This document shows, piece after piece, positions 45,290-58,885 of a stretch of DNA of 64,000 nt. The position numbers and the translations under genes were made by a program. Numbering within the stretch: position 1 is the first letter of the stretch; every line of letters begins with the position of its first letter. This DNA is from Aphrophora alni (taxonomy: Eukaryota; Arthropoda; Insecta; Hemiptera; Aphrophoridae), in the NCBI GenBank assembly GCA_963513935.1, contig OY740772.1, forward strand, positions 16,710,098-16,774,097, read 5' to 3'. The notes beneath the pieces were generated by a model, which was not told the origin of the DNA, did no database searches, and was given only the letters and a program-made list of their open reading frames with translations.

Positions 45290-46010
45290 ACGATTCTATT
45301 TTCCTACCGGCTAGTCTTTTTCCTTTTGGAAATATATATAAAAAAAAAAATTAAAGAATCTTATAAAGAATTTTTTTTTAACCAACGCAATTAACGTAAC
45401 TAAACTAAACGGACGATTAAGTTGTGAATGTGGTGATTGCGAGATGAATATAATTTGAATGCCTTTTTGAAATTCTAAATAATTAATTGATGGGTTAAGG
45501 TTTATATAAGTTCACTGTTGTTTTTGTTTTTTAGTTTTGAAATTGTATGTTAACCAAGTTCAAGTTATATGTGACTTTTGAAGTTAAACTAAGCTGAACA
45601 CCTCATGTTGATAATTGTGGGTTTAATGTAGATTGATTTATTTGTTGTAACTCATCAAATGATGTAGATTATCTCATTTGCAGATTTGACATCCTTATCA
45701 GTTCTTATGCAGTTGAAATTCAAATCTTTTTTTCTTTTATTCTCAGATATTGATTAATGGATTCAAATTTTTAAAACGGTCTTCCATTTACGGCTTTTTT
45801 GTTTTCAACGCTCAAATTAGCATTCTTTTTACTATTTCCATTTACAAATATTCACTTTGTCACTTTCCTTTGATTACATGTCACATTGTATATTTACAAA
45901 TTAAAATTATTATGATTATGTATACTATGGAATGATTTTATGATTATTTACAGTCGTATTTTGGTGTGAGATGAGGTTTTATCCTTTGTATTTTTTATAA
46001 TATTATAACT
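45290..46010 (+). repeat. Long dispersed repeat, copy 3 (inverted)
   Basis: The inverted counterpart of 4740-5910 and 18900-19620, starting at the CTACCGGCTAG block and running to TTTACAGTCGTATTTTGGTG. It is followed, as in copy 1, by a mariner relic. Confidence 0.55.
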
Positions 46011-46019
46011 GTGGAATTT

Positions 46020-47000
46020 CGTATCGTCATAAGGAAAAACTGGTGTTCGTGGTAAATCATGATCTGGAAAGGTCAACTGTCATCTCTGAGGATTTGACAA
46101 ATACAATAAATAAGCATATTCATGAAAACAACTATTTATTATTGATGAACTGCATGAGGCTTGATGAAAGAGAACCTTTACGAACTGAAATTTATGACGT
46201 TGCTTCAGTACAAAGAAATAGTATAAGCTCTGTCATTTTTGGAGCACCATGACTGATTTTTTGAACGACATCGTGATGGGGGATGAAAGTTGAATCATCC
46301 TCATCCTAATGTTCTGAACTTGCGCCTTTAGACTTCCATTTGAAAGCTGAAGGAATGGGTTGGGAAGAATGCGATTGACAAATGATGACGAATTAAAACA
46401 AAATCATTACTTGCCTTGACGGGAGACTTTCGTAGTCTATCATCATAAGGAAGTACTGGTGTTGATGATGAATCACGGATCTGGAAAGACCAGCTGTCAT
46501 GAATGAGGATTTGATAAATAAGCATATTCATGAAATCAGCTATTTACTGTTGATGAACTGCATGAGACTTTCCCTTAAGCTTCACGAACGTTTAAATTTT
46601 ATAACGTTGCTTCAGTACAAGGAAATTTGTGCCCCATGGAGTGCCAAGAACTGTTTACAGAGGAACACAAGAAAATAGTATAGGCTCTGTCATTTCTGGA
46701 GCACTATGATGGAAGTGGTGATGCATTTTTCATCCCTATAGTTTACTGATCTTGTGTCTTTAACTTCCATATTTTTGAAAACTGAAGGAATGAGGAAAGC
46801 GAATAACAGATGATGACGAATTGAAAAAATTACTTGTAGGTTCGTTAAATGAGCAGACAGGATACTTTCTTAATGAAGAGATAAAATAGCTTCTACCATC
46901 TCTAAACGTGTATACTATAATTTTTAGATGAAAACTGATGTTTATACTTTAACATTAAACGTATGAGTGATGAATCCAATATGGTGGAATGGAGCAAAAC
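46020..47000 (+). pseudogene. Mariner-like transposase relic, internally duplicated
   Basis: Two head-to-tail degenerate versions of the same gene part are visible (46020-46440 and 46441-46990). Each has a GATCTGGAAAGGTCA-like start, an HTH-like stretch (HIHENNYLLLMNCMRL in the first), a catalytic-region box (GDES-like, at about 46278 in the first), and a C-terminal part with NDDELK. The first keeps LKEWVGRMRLTNDDELKQN; the second ends with MVEWSKTL-like sequence near 46980. Stops and frameshifts throughout. It serves as the intact-order reference for the interrupted relic at 3395-4735. Confidence 0.6.
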
Positions 47001-47090
47001 CTTATTTTTTCTATTTTCATTAATAAAATAAGTATATATATATATATATTAATTTTTTTAATAATAATATAAATTTTTAAACTTTCTTGT

Positions 47091-47621
47091 TAATAGGGAT
47101 TAATAGGGGTTAATAGGGAGAAACTCAGATTTAGACCTACACAACAAACTGCTTCTATACAAGCAAATACTGACGCCAGTATGGACTTATGGAATCCAGC
47201 TGTGGGGCTGTACAAAAAACACTAATATAAAAGTAATTCAAACTTTTCAGAACAAAGTCCTGCGAAGTATTGTATAGGCTCCGTGGTTCGTTCGCAATGA
47301 CAGTCTTCATAGTGACCTTAGGATAAACACTGTCTCAGAGGAAATCAAAATATTTGTAGAGAAACACAAGCAAAGACTTCTACAGCACGAGAACAAGGAA
47401 ATAGCTTGCTTGTTGGACAACTCTGGCGAGACCCGTCGCTTGAAAAGGACGAAGCCTCTAGAACTTTGCAATGAGAAAGTGTAACAAATCACACATGAAC
47501 AGAGTGTGCGTTAATCAGGAGTCCATCGGTGGGTGATACTCCAACAAACAGTGACATTAGTATTAAATGTATATTACTAGATAGGCTCTTATTGTCTAGT
47601 TGTAATTCTGTAATAAAAAAA
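47091..47621 (+). mobile_element. 5'-truncated Jockey-clade insertion with 12-bp TSD
   Basis: AAACTTTCTTGT occurs at 47079-47090 and again at 47622-47633, directly bordering the insert. The right edge ends in TAATAAAAAAAAA. The left edge has three near-identical TTAATAGGG repeats, possibly made during integration. The body is the last 370 bp of coding sequence plus a short 3' UTR of a Jockey-type non-LTR retrotransposon, so target-primed reverse transcription is the likely mechanism. Confidence 0.85.
47114..47484 (+). pseudogene. Jockey-clade reverse transcriptase C-terminus
   Basis: The frame reads NKLLLYKQILTPVWTYGIQL, then WGCTKNTNIKVIQTFQNKVL and RSIV, a TAG stop (47275-47277), then APWFVRNDSLHSDLRINTV, KIFVEKHKQRL, LLDNSGETRRLKRTKPLEL and a TAA at 47482-47484. 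The TPVWTYGIQLWGC, VLR-I--APWFV and RRLKR--P--L motifs are diagnostic for the reverse-transcriptase C-terminal region of Jockey-like elements. Only one internal stop is present, so this is a rather young copy. Confidence 0.85.
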
Positions 47622-47633
47622 AAACTTTCTTGT

Positions 47634-48958
47634 ATAACTGGAATTTCGTATCGTCACAGTCTTCACAAGAAGCATTTTCCCTCAAAATTCCATTAAAATC
47701 TACATTAAATATCTACAAAACTAATAGGTTATTTTTTTATAGGCACAAGTTAAGTTTGAGGTTATGTAAACAACTCCTTAAATAGACCAATAAATTTCAA
47801 AGCTATTTGTTCTTTGTGTAGTGTTTGCTATATATGAGCCTCTTTTGTTTAGCCCTCTTCAGACAAAAGTTTGGTAGTAGCTGTTCAAGACAAAGCACAA
47901 AGTTATGATTTTCTCAGAATCACATCTCACGCTTTTGAACCAGAACGGAACGGATTGGTCACCATCACACAAAAAATACTGGTTCATTAGTTAACGGTTT
48001 GAAAAACCAAAAATCGATCACGAGGATGTTCTAAAAGATGTAACTGGCTCTGCTCATTTTGTTCAAATTTAGTTAAATTCAAAGATTATTTACCTAAATC
48101 TGTGTGCAAAACTGTAATTAAAAGATACTACTTTTCAGGAATAATTATCAAATATAAAAGAACGTACCTTCACCGTTTTAAAAGCTTGAATTTAATCAAA
48201 TACGATTTATGTAGACGCGTTTATGGCACAAGTAAAGCAAGTTTAGGAAATCTGTTAATATTTTTTCAGAGATGTCCTTTTAAAATTTTCACATTTTCAC
48301 TTTTTGACTGAAAAGTTCCCGAACTGACTTGTTTGTAAACGAATAGTTTTGGTTAGTTATTTGCTTTTGAGATGTGTGTGTAATGTATTGTAATGTCACC
48401 ATTCACTTTACTCTTGGTCAATTTTAAAACAGTATAAAAGTTGACCCAACTGAAAAATCTCGTATGTTTAAACAATTTGGTTTTGTATGAGTATTGTTCA
48501 ACAAGGTTGTTAAGCAAGCATTTTGAAATTAGACACAATAAACATTTGGTGCAAGGAATAACAAAGAACGTGCACAATATGTTTACTGGAGTCGCGCCAA
48601 CATTTGTTATTGTGGTATAAAAAGATATTTGTTGTTTCCAGTCAAATTATTCTGTAGAGTTTCTTTCTGTTATTAAGTACTATTTGATTTATTTCGTGTA
48701 TTTTTATTTTTTTTTTAACTTAAATAAATTCTCTTAATGTTTAGAAATTTGTTTGGCATTTATCCCAAAGAGTTTAATAGTTTTTACAAAATTGTATTTT
48801 ACTGTGGTTTAAAAAAATTGTGTGTATATATTAATTAATTTAGGAGAGTGGTTCAATAACTCACCTGTATGTTTCGTAATTCTAATGTTTGTCCAATTCA
48901 ATATAGTTTTCATGTGCACTAGGCCAGCTTGCTCACTAGTGTGATACGTACATATCTT
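47634..48958. other. AT-rich stretch without recognised genes
   Basis: 48050-48120 has the TTTGTTCAAATTTAGTT and CTGTGTGCAAAAC dispersed segment. No exon or element termini were recognised up to the satellite border. Confidence 0.4.
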
Positions 48959-49973
48959 AAAGTCGTAAGCGATACGCGATAATTATAAGTATCGTTAATG
49001 CGCGTTCTAATCGTGTTGTAGTAGCTAAACAGGTGTACACCAGTAAGATAATGAGATCTATTCTAAGATACATATACGACACGTTTTACCTATCTCCTCG
49101 TTAAAGTCGTAAGCGATACGCGATAATTATAAGTATCGCTAATGTGCGTTCTAATGGTGTTGTAGTAGTTAAACAGGTGTACACCAGTAAGATAATGAGA
49201 TCTATAATATTCTAAGATACATATACGACACGTTTTACCTATCTCCTCGTTAAAGTCGTAAGCGATACGCGATAATTATAAGTATCGTTAATGTGCGTTC
49301 TAATGGTGTTGTAGTAGTTAAACAGGTGTACACCAGTAAGATAATGAGATCTATTCTAAGATACATATACGACACGTTTTACCTATCTCCTCGTTAAAGT
49401 CGTAAGCGATACGCGATAATTATAAGTATCGTTAATGTGCGTTCTAATGGTGTTGTAGTATTTAAACAGGTGTACACCAGTAAGATAATGAGATCTATTC
49501 TAAGATACATATACGACACGTTTTACCTATCTCCTCGTTAAAGTCGTAAGCGATACGCGATAATTATAAGTATCGTTAATGTGCGTTCTAATGGTGTTGT
49601 AGTAGTTAAACAGGTGTACACCAGTAAGATAATGAGATCTATTCTAAGATACATATACGACACGTTTTACCTATCTCCTCGTTAAAGTCGTAAGCGATAC
49701 GCGATAATTATAAGTATCGCTATTGCGCGTTCTAATCTTGTTGTAGTAGCTAAACAGGTGTACACCAGTAAGATAATGAGATCTATTCTAAGATACATTT
49801 ACGACACGTTTTACCTATCTCCTCGTTAAAGTCGTAAGCGATACGCGATAATTATAAGTATCGTTAATGCGCGTTCTAATGGTGTTGTAGTAGTTAAACA
49901 GGTGTACACCAGTAAGATAATGAGATCTATTCTAAGATACATATACGACACGTTTTACCTGTCTCCTCGTTAA

Positions 49974-52548
49974 AGTCGTAAGCGATACGCGATAATTATA
50001 AGTATCGTTAATGTGCGTTCTAATGGTGTTGTAGTAGTAGTTAAACAGGTGTACACCAGTAAGATAATGAGATCTATTCTAAGATACATATACGACACGT
50101 TTTACCTATCTCCTCGTTAAAGTCGTAAGCGATACGCGATAATTATAAGTATCGTTAATGTGCGTCCTAATGGTGTTGTAGTAGTTCTACAGGTGTACAC
50201 CAGTAAGATAATGAGATCTATTGTAAGATACATATACGACACGTTTTACCTATCTCCTCGTTAAAGTCGTAAGCGATACGCGATAATTATAAGTATCGCT
50301 ATTGCGCGTTCTAATCTTGTTGTAGTAGCTAAACAGGTGTACACCAGTAAGATAATGAGATCTATTCTAAGATACATTTACGACACGTTTTACCTATCTC
50401 CTCGTTAAAGTCGTAAGCGATACGCGATAATTATAAGCTAATGCGCGTTCAAATCGTGTTGTAGTAGCTAAACAGGTGTACACCAGTAAGATAACGAGAT
50501 CTATTCTAAGATACATATACGACACGTTTTACTTATCTCCTCGTTAAAGTCGTAAGCGATACGCGATAATTATAAGCTAATGTGCGTTCAAATCGTATTG
50601 TAGTAGCTAAACAGGTGTACACCAGTAAGATAATGAGATCTATTCTAAGATACATATACGACACGTTTTAACTATCTCCTCGTTAAAGTCGTAAGCGATA
50701 CGCGATAATTATAAGTATCGTTAATGCACGTTCTAATCGTGTTAATGCGCTAAACTGGTGTACACCAGTAAGATAATGAGATCTATTCTAAGATACATAT
50801 ACGACACGTTTTACCTATCTCCTCGTTAAAGTCGTCAGCGATACGCGATAATTATAAGTATCGTTAATGCACGTTCTAATCGTGTTAATGCGCTAAACAG
50901 GTGTACACCAGTAAGATAATGAGATCTATTCTAAGATACATATACGACACGTTTTACCTATCTCCTCGTTAAAGTCGTAAGCGATACGCGATAATTATAT
51001 GTATCGCTAATGTGCGTTCTAATGGTGTTGTAGTAGTTAAACAGGTGTACACCAGTAAGATAATGAGATCTATTGTAAGATACATATACGACACGTTTTA
51101 CCTATCTCCTCGTTAAAGTCGTAAGCGATACGCGATAATTATAAGTATCGTTAATGCACGTTCTAATCGTGTTAATGCGCTAAACTGGTGTACACCAGTA
51201 AGATAATGAGATCTATTCTAAGATACATATACGACACGTTTTACCTATCTCCTCGTTAAAGTCGTAAGCGATACGCGATAATTATATGTATCGCTAATGT
51301 GCGTTCTAATGGTGTTGTAGTAGTTAAACAGGTGTACACCAGTAAGATAATGAGATCTATTGTAAGATACATATACGACACGTTTTACCTATCTCCTCGT
51401 TAAAGTCGTAAGCGATACGCGATAATTATAAGTATCGTTAATGCACGTTCTAATCGTGTTAATGCGCTAAACTGGTGTACACCAGTAAGATAATGAGATC
51501 TATTCTAAGATACATATACGACACGTTTTACCTATCTCCTCGTTAAAGTCGTCAGCGATACGCGATAATTATAAGTATCGTTAATGCACGTTCTAATCGT
51601 GTTAATGCGCTAAACAGGTGTACACCGGTAAGATAATGAGATCTATTCTAAGATACATATACGACACGTTTTACCTATCTCCTCGTTAAAGTCGTAAGCG
51701 ATACGCGATAATTATATGTATCGCTAATGTGCGTTCTAATGGTGTTGTAGTAGTTAAACAGGTGTACACCAGTAAGATAATGAGATCTATTGTAAGATAC
51801 ATATACGACACGTTTTACCTATCTCCTCGTTATAGTCGTAAGCAATACGCGATAATTATAAGTATCGTTAATGCACGTTCTAATCGTGTTAATGCGCTAA
51901 ACTGGTGTACACCAGTAAGATAATGAGATCTATTCTAAGATACATATACGACACGTTTTACCTATCTCCTCGTTAAAGTCGTAAGCGATACGCGTAATTA
52001 AAAGTATCGTTAATGCACGTTCTAATCGTGTTAATGCGCTAAACAGGTGTACACCAGTAAGACAATGAGATCTATTCTAAGATACATATACCACACGTTT
52101 TACCTATCTCCTCGTTAAAGTCGTCAGCGATACGCGATAATTATAAGTATCGTTAATGCACGTTCTAATCGTGTTAATGCGCTAAACTGGTGTACACCAG
52201 TAAGATAATGAGATCTATTCTAAGATACATATACGACACGTTTTACCTAATTCCCCGTTAAAGTCGTCAGCGATACGCGATAATTATAAGTATCGTTAAT
52301 GCACGTTCTAATCGTGTTAATGCGCTAAACAGGTGTACACCAGTAAGATAATGAGATCTATTCTAAGATACATATACGACACGTTTTACCTATCTCCTCG
52401 TTTAAGTCGTAAGCGATACGCGATAATTATAAGTATCGCTAATGCGCGTTCTAATCGTGTTGTAGTAGCTAAACAGGTGTACACCAGTAAGATAATGAGA
52501 TCTATTCTAAGATACATATACGACACGTTTTACCTATCTCCTCGTTAA
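49974..52548 (+). repeat. Higher-order satellite block, copy 1 (2575 bp)
   Basis: Rare monomer variants appear in the same order here and in the next block: GTAGTAGTAGTTAAAC (50031/52606), GTAGTTCTAC (50181/52756), TATAAGCTAATG (50432/53007), CTAATTCCCCG (52248/55110) and CTCGTTTAAG (52398/55260). Confidence 0.85.
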
Positions 52549-55410
52549 AGTCGTAAGCGATACGCGATAATTATAAGTATCGTTAATGTGCGTTCTAATG
52601 GTGTTGTAGTAGTAGTTAAACAGGTGTACACCAGTAAGATAATGAGATCTATTCTAAGATACATATACGACACGTTTTACCTATCTCCTCGTTAAAGTCG
52701 TAAGCGATACGCGATAATTATAAGTATCGTTAATGTGCGTCCTAATGGTGTTGTAGTAGTTCTACAGGTGTACACCAGTAAGATAATGAGATCTATTGTA
52801 AGATACATATACGACACGTTTTACCTATCTCCTCGTTAAAGTCGTAAGCGATACGCGATAATTATAAGTATCGCTATTGCGCGTTCTAATCTTGTTGTAG
52901 TAGCTAAACAGGTGTACACCAGTAAGATAATGAGATCTATTCTAAGATACATTTACGACACGTTTTACCTATCTCCTCGTTAAAGTCGTAAGCGATACGC
53001 GATAATTATAAGCTAATGCGCGTTCAAATCGTGTTGTAGTAGCTAAACAGGTGTACACCAGTAAGATAACGAGATCTATTCTAAGATACATATACGACAC
53101 GTTTTACTTATCTCCTCGTTAAAGTCGTAAGCGATACGCGATAATTATAAGCTAATGTGCGTTCAAATCGTATTGTAGTAGCTAAACAGGTGTACACCAG
53201 TAAGATAATGAGATCTATTCTAAGATACATATACGACACGTTTTAACTATCTCCTCGTTAAAGTCGTAAGCGATACGCGATAATTATAAGTATCGTTAAT
53301 GCACGTTCTAATCGTGTTAATGCGCTAAACTGGTGTACACCAGTAAGATAATGAGATCTATTCTAAGATACATATACGACACGTTTTACCTATCTCCTCG
53401 TTAAAGTCGTCAGCGATACGCGATAATTATAAGTATCGTTAATGCACGTTCTAATCGTGTTAATGCGCTAAACAGGTGTACACCAGTAAGATAATGAGAT
53501 CTATTCTAAGATACATATACGACACGTTTTACCTATCTCCTCGTTAAAGTCGTAAGCGATACGCGATAATTATATGTATCGCTAATGTGCGTTCTAATGG
53601 TGTTGTAGTAGTTAAACAGGTGTACACCAGTAAGATAATGAGATCTATTGTAAGATACATATACGACACGTTTTACCTATCTCCTCGTTAAAGTCGTAAG
53701 CGATACGCGATAATTATAAGTATCGTTAATGCACGTTCTAATCGTGTTAATGCGCTAAACTGGTGTACACCAGTAAGATAATGAGATCTATTCTAAGATA
53801 CATATACGACACGTTTTACCTATCTCCTCGTTAAAGTCGTAAGCGATACGCGATAATTATATGTATCGCTAATGTGCGTTCTAATGGTGTTGTAGTAGTT
53901 AAACAGGTGTACACCAGTAAGATAATGAGATCTATTGTAAGATACATATACGACACGTTTTACCTATCTCCTCGTTAAAGTCGTAAGCGATACGCGATAA
54001 TTATAAGTATCGTTAATGCACGTTCTAATCGTGTTAATGCGCTAAACTGGTGTACACCAGTAAGATAATGAGATCTATTCTAAGATACATATACGACACG
54101 TTTTACCTATCTCCTCGTTAAAGTCGTCAGCGATACGCGATAATTATAAGTATCGTTAATGCACGTTCTAATCGTGTTAATGCGCTAAACAGGTGTACAC
54201 CGGTAAGATAATGAGATCTATTCTAAGATACATATACTACACGTTTTACCTATCTCCTCGTTAAAGTCGTAAGCGATACGCGATAATTATATGTATCGCT
54301 AATGTGCGTTCTAATGGTGTTGTAGTAGTTAAACAGGTGTACACCAGTAAGATAATGAGATCTATTGTAAGATACATATACGACACGTTTTACCTATCTC
54401 CTCGTTAAAGTCGTAAGCGATACGCGATAATTATAAGTATCGTTAATGCACGTTCTAATCGTGTTAATGCGCTAAACTGGTGTACACCAGTAAGATAATG
54501 AGATCTATTCTAAGATACATATACGACACGTTTTACCTATCTCCTCGTTAAAGTCGTAAGCGATACGCGATAATTATATGTATCGCTAATGTGCGTTCTA
54601 ATGGTGTTGTAGTAGTTAAACAGGTGTACACCAGTAAGATAATGAGATCTATTGTAAGATACATATACGACACGTTTTACCTATCTCCTCGTTAAAGTCG
54701 TAAGCGATACGCGATAATTATAAGTATCGTTAATGCACGTTCTAATCGTGTTAATGCGCTAAACTGGTGTACACCAGTAAGATAATGAGATCTATTCTAA
54801 GATACATATACGACACGTTTTACCTATCTCCTCGTTAAAGTCGTAAGCGATACGCGTAATTAAAAGTATCGTTAATGCACGTTCTAATCGTGTTAATGCG
54901 CTAAACAGGTGTACACCAGTAAGACAAGGAGATCTATTCTAAGATACATATACGACACGTTTTACCTATCTCCTCGTTAAAGTCGTCAGCGATACGCGAT
55001 AATTATAAGTATCGTTAATGCACGTTCTAATCGTGTTAATGCGCTAAACTGGTGTACACCAGTAAGATAATGAGATCTATTCTAAGATACATATACGACA
55101 CGTTTTACCTAATTCCCCGTTAAAGTCGTCAGCGATACGCGATAATTATAAGTATCGTTAATGCACGTTCTAATCGTGTTAATGCGCTAAACAGGTGTAC
55201 ACCAGTAAGATAATGAGATCTATTCTAAGATACATATACGACACGTTTTACCTATCTCCTCGTTTAAGTCGTAAGCGATACGCGATAATTATAAGTATCG
55301 CTAATGCGCGTTCTAATCGTGTTGTAGTAGCTAAACAGGTGTACACCAGTAAGATAATGAGATCTATTCTAAGATACATATACGACACGTTTTACCTATC
55401 TCCTCGTTAA
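52549..55410 (+). repeat. Higher-order satellite block, copy 2 (2862 bp)
   Basis: A tandem duplicate of 49974-52548. The offset is 2575 bp at its start and 2862 bp at its end; the difference equals two monomers. The unit marked by TTATATGTATCGCTAATG appears three times in copy 1 (about 50996, 51282, 51713) and four times in copy 2 (about 53571, 53858, 54288, 54575), which locates the extra dimer. The near identity of the two blocks means the duplication is recent. Confidence 0.85.
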
Positions 55411-57714
55411 AGTCGTAAGCGATACGCGATAATTATAAGTATCGCTAATGCGCGTTCTAATCGTGTTGTAGTAGCTAAACAGGTGTACACCAGTAAGATA
55501 ATGAGATCTATTCTAAGATACATATACGACACGTTTTACCTATCTCCTCGTTAAAGTCGTACGCGATACGCGATAATTATAAGTATCGCTAATGTGCGTT
55601 CTAATGGTGTTGTAGTAGTTAAACAGGTGTACACCAGTAAGATAATGAGATCTATTCTAAGATACATATACGACACGTTTTACCTATCTCCTCGTTAAAG
55701 TCGTCAGCGATACGCGATAATTATAAGTATCGTTAATGCACGTTCTAATCGTGTTAATGCGCTAAACTGGTGTACACCAGTAAGATAATGAGATCTATTC
55801 TAAGATACATATACGACACGTTTTACCTAATTCCTCGTTAAAGTCGTCAGCGATACGCGATAATTATAAGTATCGTTAATGCACGTTCTAATCGTGTTAA
55901 TGCGCTAAACAGGTGTACACCAGTAAGATAATGAGATCTATTCTAAGATACATATACGACACGTTTTACCTATCTCCTCGTTAAAGTCGTAAGCGATACG
56001 CGATAATTATAAGTATCGCTAATGCGCGTTCTAATAGTGTTGTAGTAGCTAAACAGGTGTACACCAGTAAGATAATGAGATCTATTCTAAGATACATATA
56101 CGACACGTTTTACCTATCTCCTCGTTAAAGTCGTAAGCGATACGCGATAATTATAAGTATCGCTAATGCGCGTTCTAATCGTGTTGTAGTAGCTAAACAG
56201 GTGTACATCAGTAAGATAATGAGATCTATTCTAAGATACATATACGACACGTTTTACCTATCTCCTCGTTAAAGTCGTAAGCGATACGCGATAATTATAA
56301 GTATCGTTAATGCACGTTCTAATCGTGTTAATGCGCTAAACAGGTGTACACCAGTAAGATAATGAGATCTATTCTAAGATACATATACGACACGTTTTAC
56401 CTATCTCCTCGTTAAAGTCGTAAGCGATACGCGATAATTATAAGTATCGCTAATGCGCGTTCTAATCGTGTTGTAGTAGCTAAACTTGTGTACACCAGTA
56501 AGATAATGAGATCTATTCTAAGATACATATACGACACGTTTTACCTATCTCCTCGTTAAAGTCGTAAGCGATACGCGATAATTATAAGTATCGCTAATGC
56601 GCGTTCTAATCGTGTTGTAGTAGCTAAACAGGTGTACATCAGTAAGATAATGAGATCTATTCTAAGATACATATACGACACGTTTTACCTATCTCCTCGT
56701 TAAAGTCGTAAGCGATACGCGATAATTATAAGTATCGTTAATGCACGTTCTAATCGTGTTAATGCGCTTAACAGGTGTACACCAGTAAGATAATGAGATC
56801 TATTCTAAGATACATATACGACACGTTTTACCTATCTCCTCGTTAAAGTCGTAAGCGATACGCGATAATTATGAGTATCGCTAAGCGCGTTCTAATCGTG
56901 TTGTAGTAGCTAAACAGGTGAACACCAGTAAGATAATGAGATCTATTCTAAGATACATATACGACACGTTTTACCTATCTCCTCGTTAAAGTCGTAAGCG
57001 ATACGCGATAATTATAAGTATCGTTAATGCACGTTCTAATCGTGTTAATGCGCTAAACAGGTGTACACCAGTAAGATAATGAGATCTATTCTAAGATACA
57101 TATACGACACGTTTTACCTATCTCCTCGTTAAAGTCGTAAGCGATACGCGATAATTATATGTATCGTTAATGCGCGTTCTAATCGTGGTAATGCGCTAAA
57201 CAGGTGTACATCAGTAAGATAATGAGATCTATTCTAAGATACATATACGACACGTTTTACTTATCTCCTCGTTAAAGTCGTACGCGATACGCGATAATTA
57301 TATGTATCGCTAATGTGCGTTCTAATCGTGGTAATGCGCTAAACAGGTGTACATCAGTAAGATAATGAGATCTATTCTAAGATACATATACGACACGTTT
57401 TACCTATCTCCTCGTTAAAGTCGTAAGCGATACGCGATAATTATATGTATCGCTAATGCGCGTTCAAATCGTGTTGTAGTAGCTAAACAGGTGTACACCA
57501 GTAAGATAATGAGATCTATTCTAAGATACATATACGACACGTTTTACCTATCTCCTCGTTAAAGTCGTAAGCGATACGCGATAATTATATGTATCGCTAA
57601 TGTGCGTTCAAATCGTGTTGTAATAGGTAAACAGGTGTACACCAGTAAGATAATGAGATCTATTCTAAGATACATATACGACACTTTTTACCTATCTCCT
57701 CGTTAAAGTCGTAC

Positions 57715-58833
57715 GATAATTCAAAATGACAAAAGATGTCTATACAAGTAGTCTAATGGTGAAGACTTTAAGTTTCATACATTCTGGGATAGAAAACCAT
57801 TGCGGCCCAATTAAAAGACAGAAGTAGAAAATTACGAATTTCAATGGAAGTAGTCACGAGTTGCAGTAAGAAATGGAAACTCTCAGAGCCCATCGTATTA
57901 AATTCTTTAAAGTTCTTTTTGATTATTCGCTGCAACTACTGCGAAACCGCATCGGTCGCACATTCATTAAATTATACGACTGTACCCGATACCTCATTCT
58001 CTCCTTTGTCACGAAATAAATACCAATACCAATGATCACGACAAGATCATTTCATTTTAAGAGTTCATGATTCCACTTAATGAAGTGGCACGAAAAATTA
58101 TCCTCTGTCAACAGATCGTTCGCTTCGGTGTGCAGTAAGATTATCTTAAGCTAAAAGTCGTATCGTAGTGACTGTTACAAACATCGTATTGTTTTAGTGT
58201 TCAGTTGACCTATAATAAATATAATTAAATTAAATTTCACTAATCCATGGGCTACCACAATGGAATTCAAGATAATTCTGTATTAGCAAAACTTAATAAA
58301 TAAATATCTATACATTGCAAAATAATAAGCTCACAAAACAATAAACTCAAAGGCACTTGACTGAACTGAACACCCATAGCGCTAGCATGCAAGTCAATAA
58401 CAAATAGAAACATGATCCCTTTCAAACATCACGACTGCTTGTACAGTTCAAACAATATATTTGCAATACAGGGAAGTGCAATATATCAAACAAAAGCGCT
58501 GAATGTCGTATTTCCAATGATTTAAATGTTTACTAATTGATATCTGCAAATATTACAGACGGGGTTCGTACCGGTTATGATCGGGTAGAATTTCTGTAAC
58601 TCACAAACTATGAAAGTTACGATAATTTGGAAGGCACAGAGTAGAGAGAAATGTGAACTTGTGAAAAATGACGTTTTCTCTTCTGCTTCGACAGATATTG
58701 ACGTTGTAAACACCAAAGTCCACAAGTTAGGTACAATAACACAACACAAATAAACTTTTGACAAAAATTTATTAACCTATGTTATTACAGTTCCCTGGTG
58801 TACATTTCGTTAACTAAGTTACCATCATCTAAA

Positions 58834-58838
<5 letters not shown>
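57715..58838. other. Satellite right flank, no recognised gene
   Basis: The array breaks off inside a monomer at about 57714. No element or exon was recognised. The open frame at 58522-58764 (minus) starts with a hydrophobic stretch, but neither splice borders nor a family could be seen. Confidence 0.4.

Positions 58839-58882
<44 letters not shown>
58839..58882. repeat. (AT)n microsatellite
   Basis: About 22 AT units. Confidence 0.95.

Positions 58883-58885
<3 letters not shown>

Larger units (their letters stand above)
48959..57714 (+). repeat. Satellite array, 144-bp monomer, about 61 copies
   Basis: Monomers start AAAGTCGTAAGCGATACGCG and end TTTACCTATCTCCTCGTT at a regular 144-bp spacing. 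Each has one AGATCT, a perfect 10-bp palindrome GGTGTACACC and a dyad CGATAC-13 nt-GTATCG. Two main monomer types alternate over much of the array: one with GTTGTAGTAG(T/C)TAAAC and one with GTTAATGCGCTAAAC. All units point the same way. The left edge is abrupt; the last unit is truncated. Although 144 is a multiple of three, a TAA (CTCGTTAAAG) interrupts almost every unit, so it is not coding. Confidence 0.97.

Noticed and set aside
48959..57714. Satellite monomer as a coding repeat (144 bp is 48 codons, frame like YTSKIMRSILRYIYDTFYLSP)
   Set aside because: A TAA in the CTCGTTAAAG box closes the frame in almost every monomer; only the rare CGTTTAAG variants stay open, and monomers with indels shift the frame.
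58522..58764. 80-codon minus-strand frame with hydrophobic N-terminal stretch
   Set aside because: No family, splice borders or repeat of the frame elsewhere; composition fits chance.
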